Shown one piece after another: positions 63,877 through 64,000 of a stretch of DNA of 64,000 nt. A program made the position numbers and the translations under genes. The notes under the pieces were generated by a model that was given only the letters and a program-made list of their open reading frames with translations, did no database searches and was not told where the DNA came from. The stretch spans positions 264,317-328,316 of the forward strand of contig NZ_FOJJ01000034.1 of assembly GCF_900111775.1 (NCBI RefSeq), given 5' to 3'. The stretch comes from Desulfuromonas acetexigens. GTDB taxonomy: Bacteria > Desulfobacterota > Desulfuromonadia > Desulfuromonadales > Trichloromonadaceae. How positions within the stretch are numbered: the stretch's first letter is position 1; each line of letters opens with the position of its first letter.

Positions 63877-63956
63877 GGAGTGAGGAGTGAGGAGTGAGGA
63901 GTGGGGAGTGGGGAGTGGGGAGTGGGGAGTGGGGAGTGGGGAGTGGGGAGTGGGGA
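63866..63956. repeat. Compound heptanucleotide array (GTGAGGA)5(GTGGGGA)8
   Basis: Thirteen perfect heptads: five GTGAGGA (63866-63900), then eight GTGGGGA (63901-63956), with a sharp switch between variants. It starts inside the response-regulator gene, so the TGA stop (63874-63876) belongs to the array. The remaining 44 bp to the window end show nothing recognisable. Confidence 0.97.
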
Positions 63957-64000
63957 CGCGGCGTACAAATTTTCGTCAGGGGGCTTTGCGAAGGGGGGAT

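Overview
The window looks like chromosomal DNA of a Gram-negative, respiring member of the Desulfuromonadota (Geobacter/Desulfuromonas relatives). The evidence is a multihaem cytochrome mixing CX4CH and CXXCH haem motifs, a gamma-alpha fused 2-oxoacid:ferredoxin oxidoreductase, a complete type II secretion operon, NtrBC- and sigma-54-type regulation, and the dprA-smg-topA-trmFO gene order. This placement is inferred from protein content; there is no rRNA here. I found no rRNA, tRNA, CRISPR array, prophage or intact insertion sequence.

Layout. 1-2.5 kb: 3' part of a multihaem cytochrome, an 18-codon peptide ORF ending Cys-TGA, a RelE-type toxin-antitoxin pair and a lipoprotein. 2.5-12.3 kb: NDH-2, KorAB, a small Cys protein, a rubrerythrin-like protein, an iron-sulfur flavoprotein, speE-speA and proC. 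12.4-24.2 kb: one reverse-strand operon gspC-D-E-F-G-H-I-J-K-L-M-N with a good sigma-70 promoter. 24.3-30.4 kb: a chemoreceptor with a consensus sigma-54 promoter, phospholipase A, envelope lipoproteins, a PilZ protein, and a Spy-like and an SH3 periplasmic protein. 30.6-35.2 kb: BaeSR-like two-component system and a membrane PAS/kinase-like/DnaQ-exonuclease fusion. 35.4-38.4 kb: ZupT, a damaged HEPN/MNT pair, exonuclease III, and a cold-shock gene behind a leader terminator. 38.5-42.4 kb: hflKC and a MATE pump. 42.5-44.6 kb: a toxin-antitoxin scrapyard (nonsense-mutated HepT with intact MntA, a RelE remnant, a Fic protein). 44.8-49.8 kb: a four-gene overlapping operon (NSS transporter, gph, flippase-like protein, Cys-rich miniprotein), then yggS-maf. 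49.9-59.7 kb: PocR/GAF/GGDEF protein, trmFO, topA, smg, dprA, LysM protein and TPR lipoprotein. 59.8-64 kb: a U32 protein with a stuttered N-terminus, and an NtrBC-like pair.

How it fits together. Many genes serve the envelope: T2SS, BaeSR with its Spy-like neighbour, PldA, HflKC, LysM/SH3 proteins and lipoproteins. Signalling by c-di-GMP is represented by a PilZ receptor and a diguanylate cyclase.

The most unusual content is outside ordinary genes. (1) At least five arrays built on 7-bp units sit in intergenic spacers. (2) Two homologous ~124-bp elements with terminal inverted repeats lie at gene 3' ends. (3) Both HEPN toxin genes are broken while both MNT antitoxins are intact. (4) Three extra 45-bp in-frame copies encode the first strand of the U32 protein. 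(5) A leader terminator precedes the cold-shock gene. (6) The Cys-TGA mini-ORF is followed by a perfect hairpin. None of these was tested by database search.
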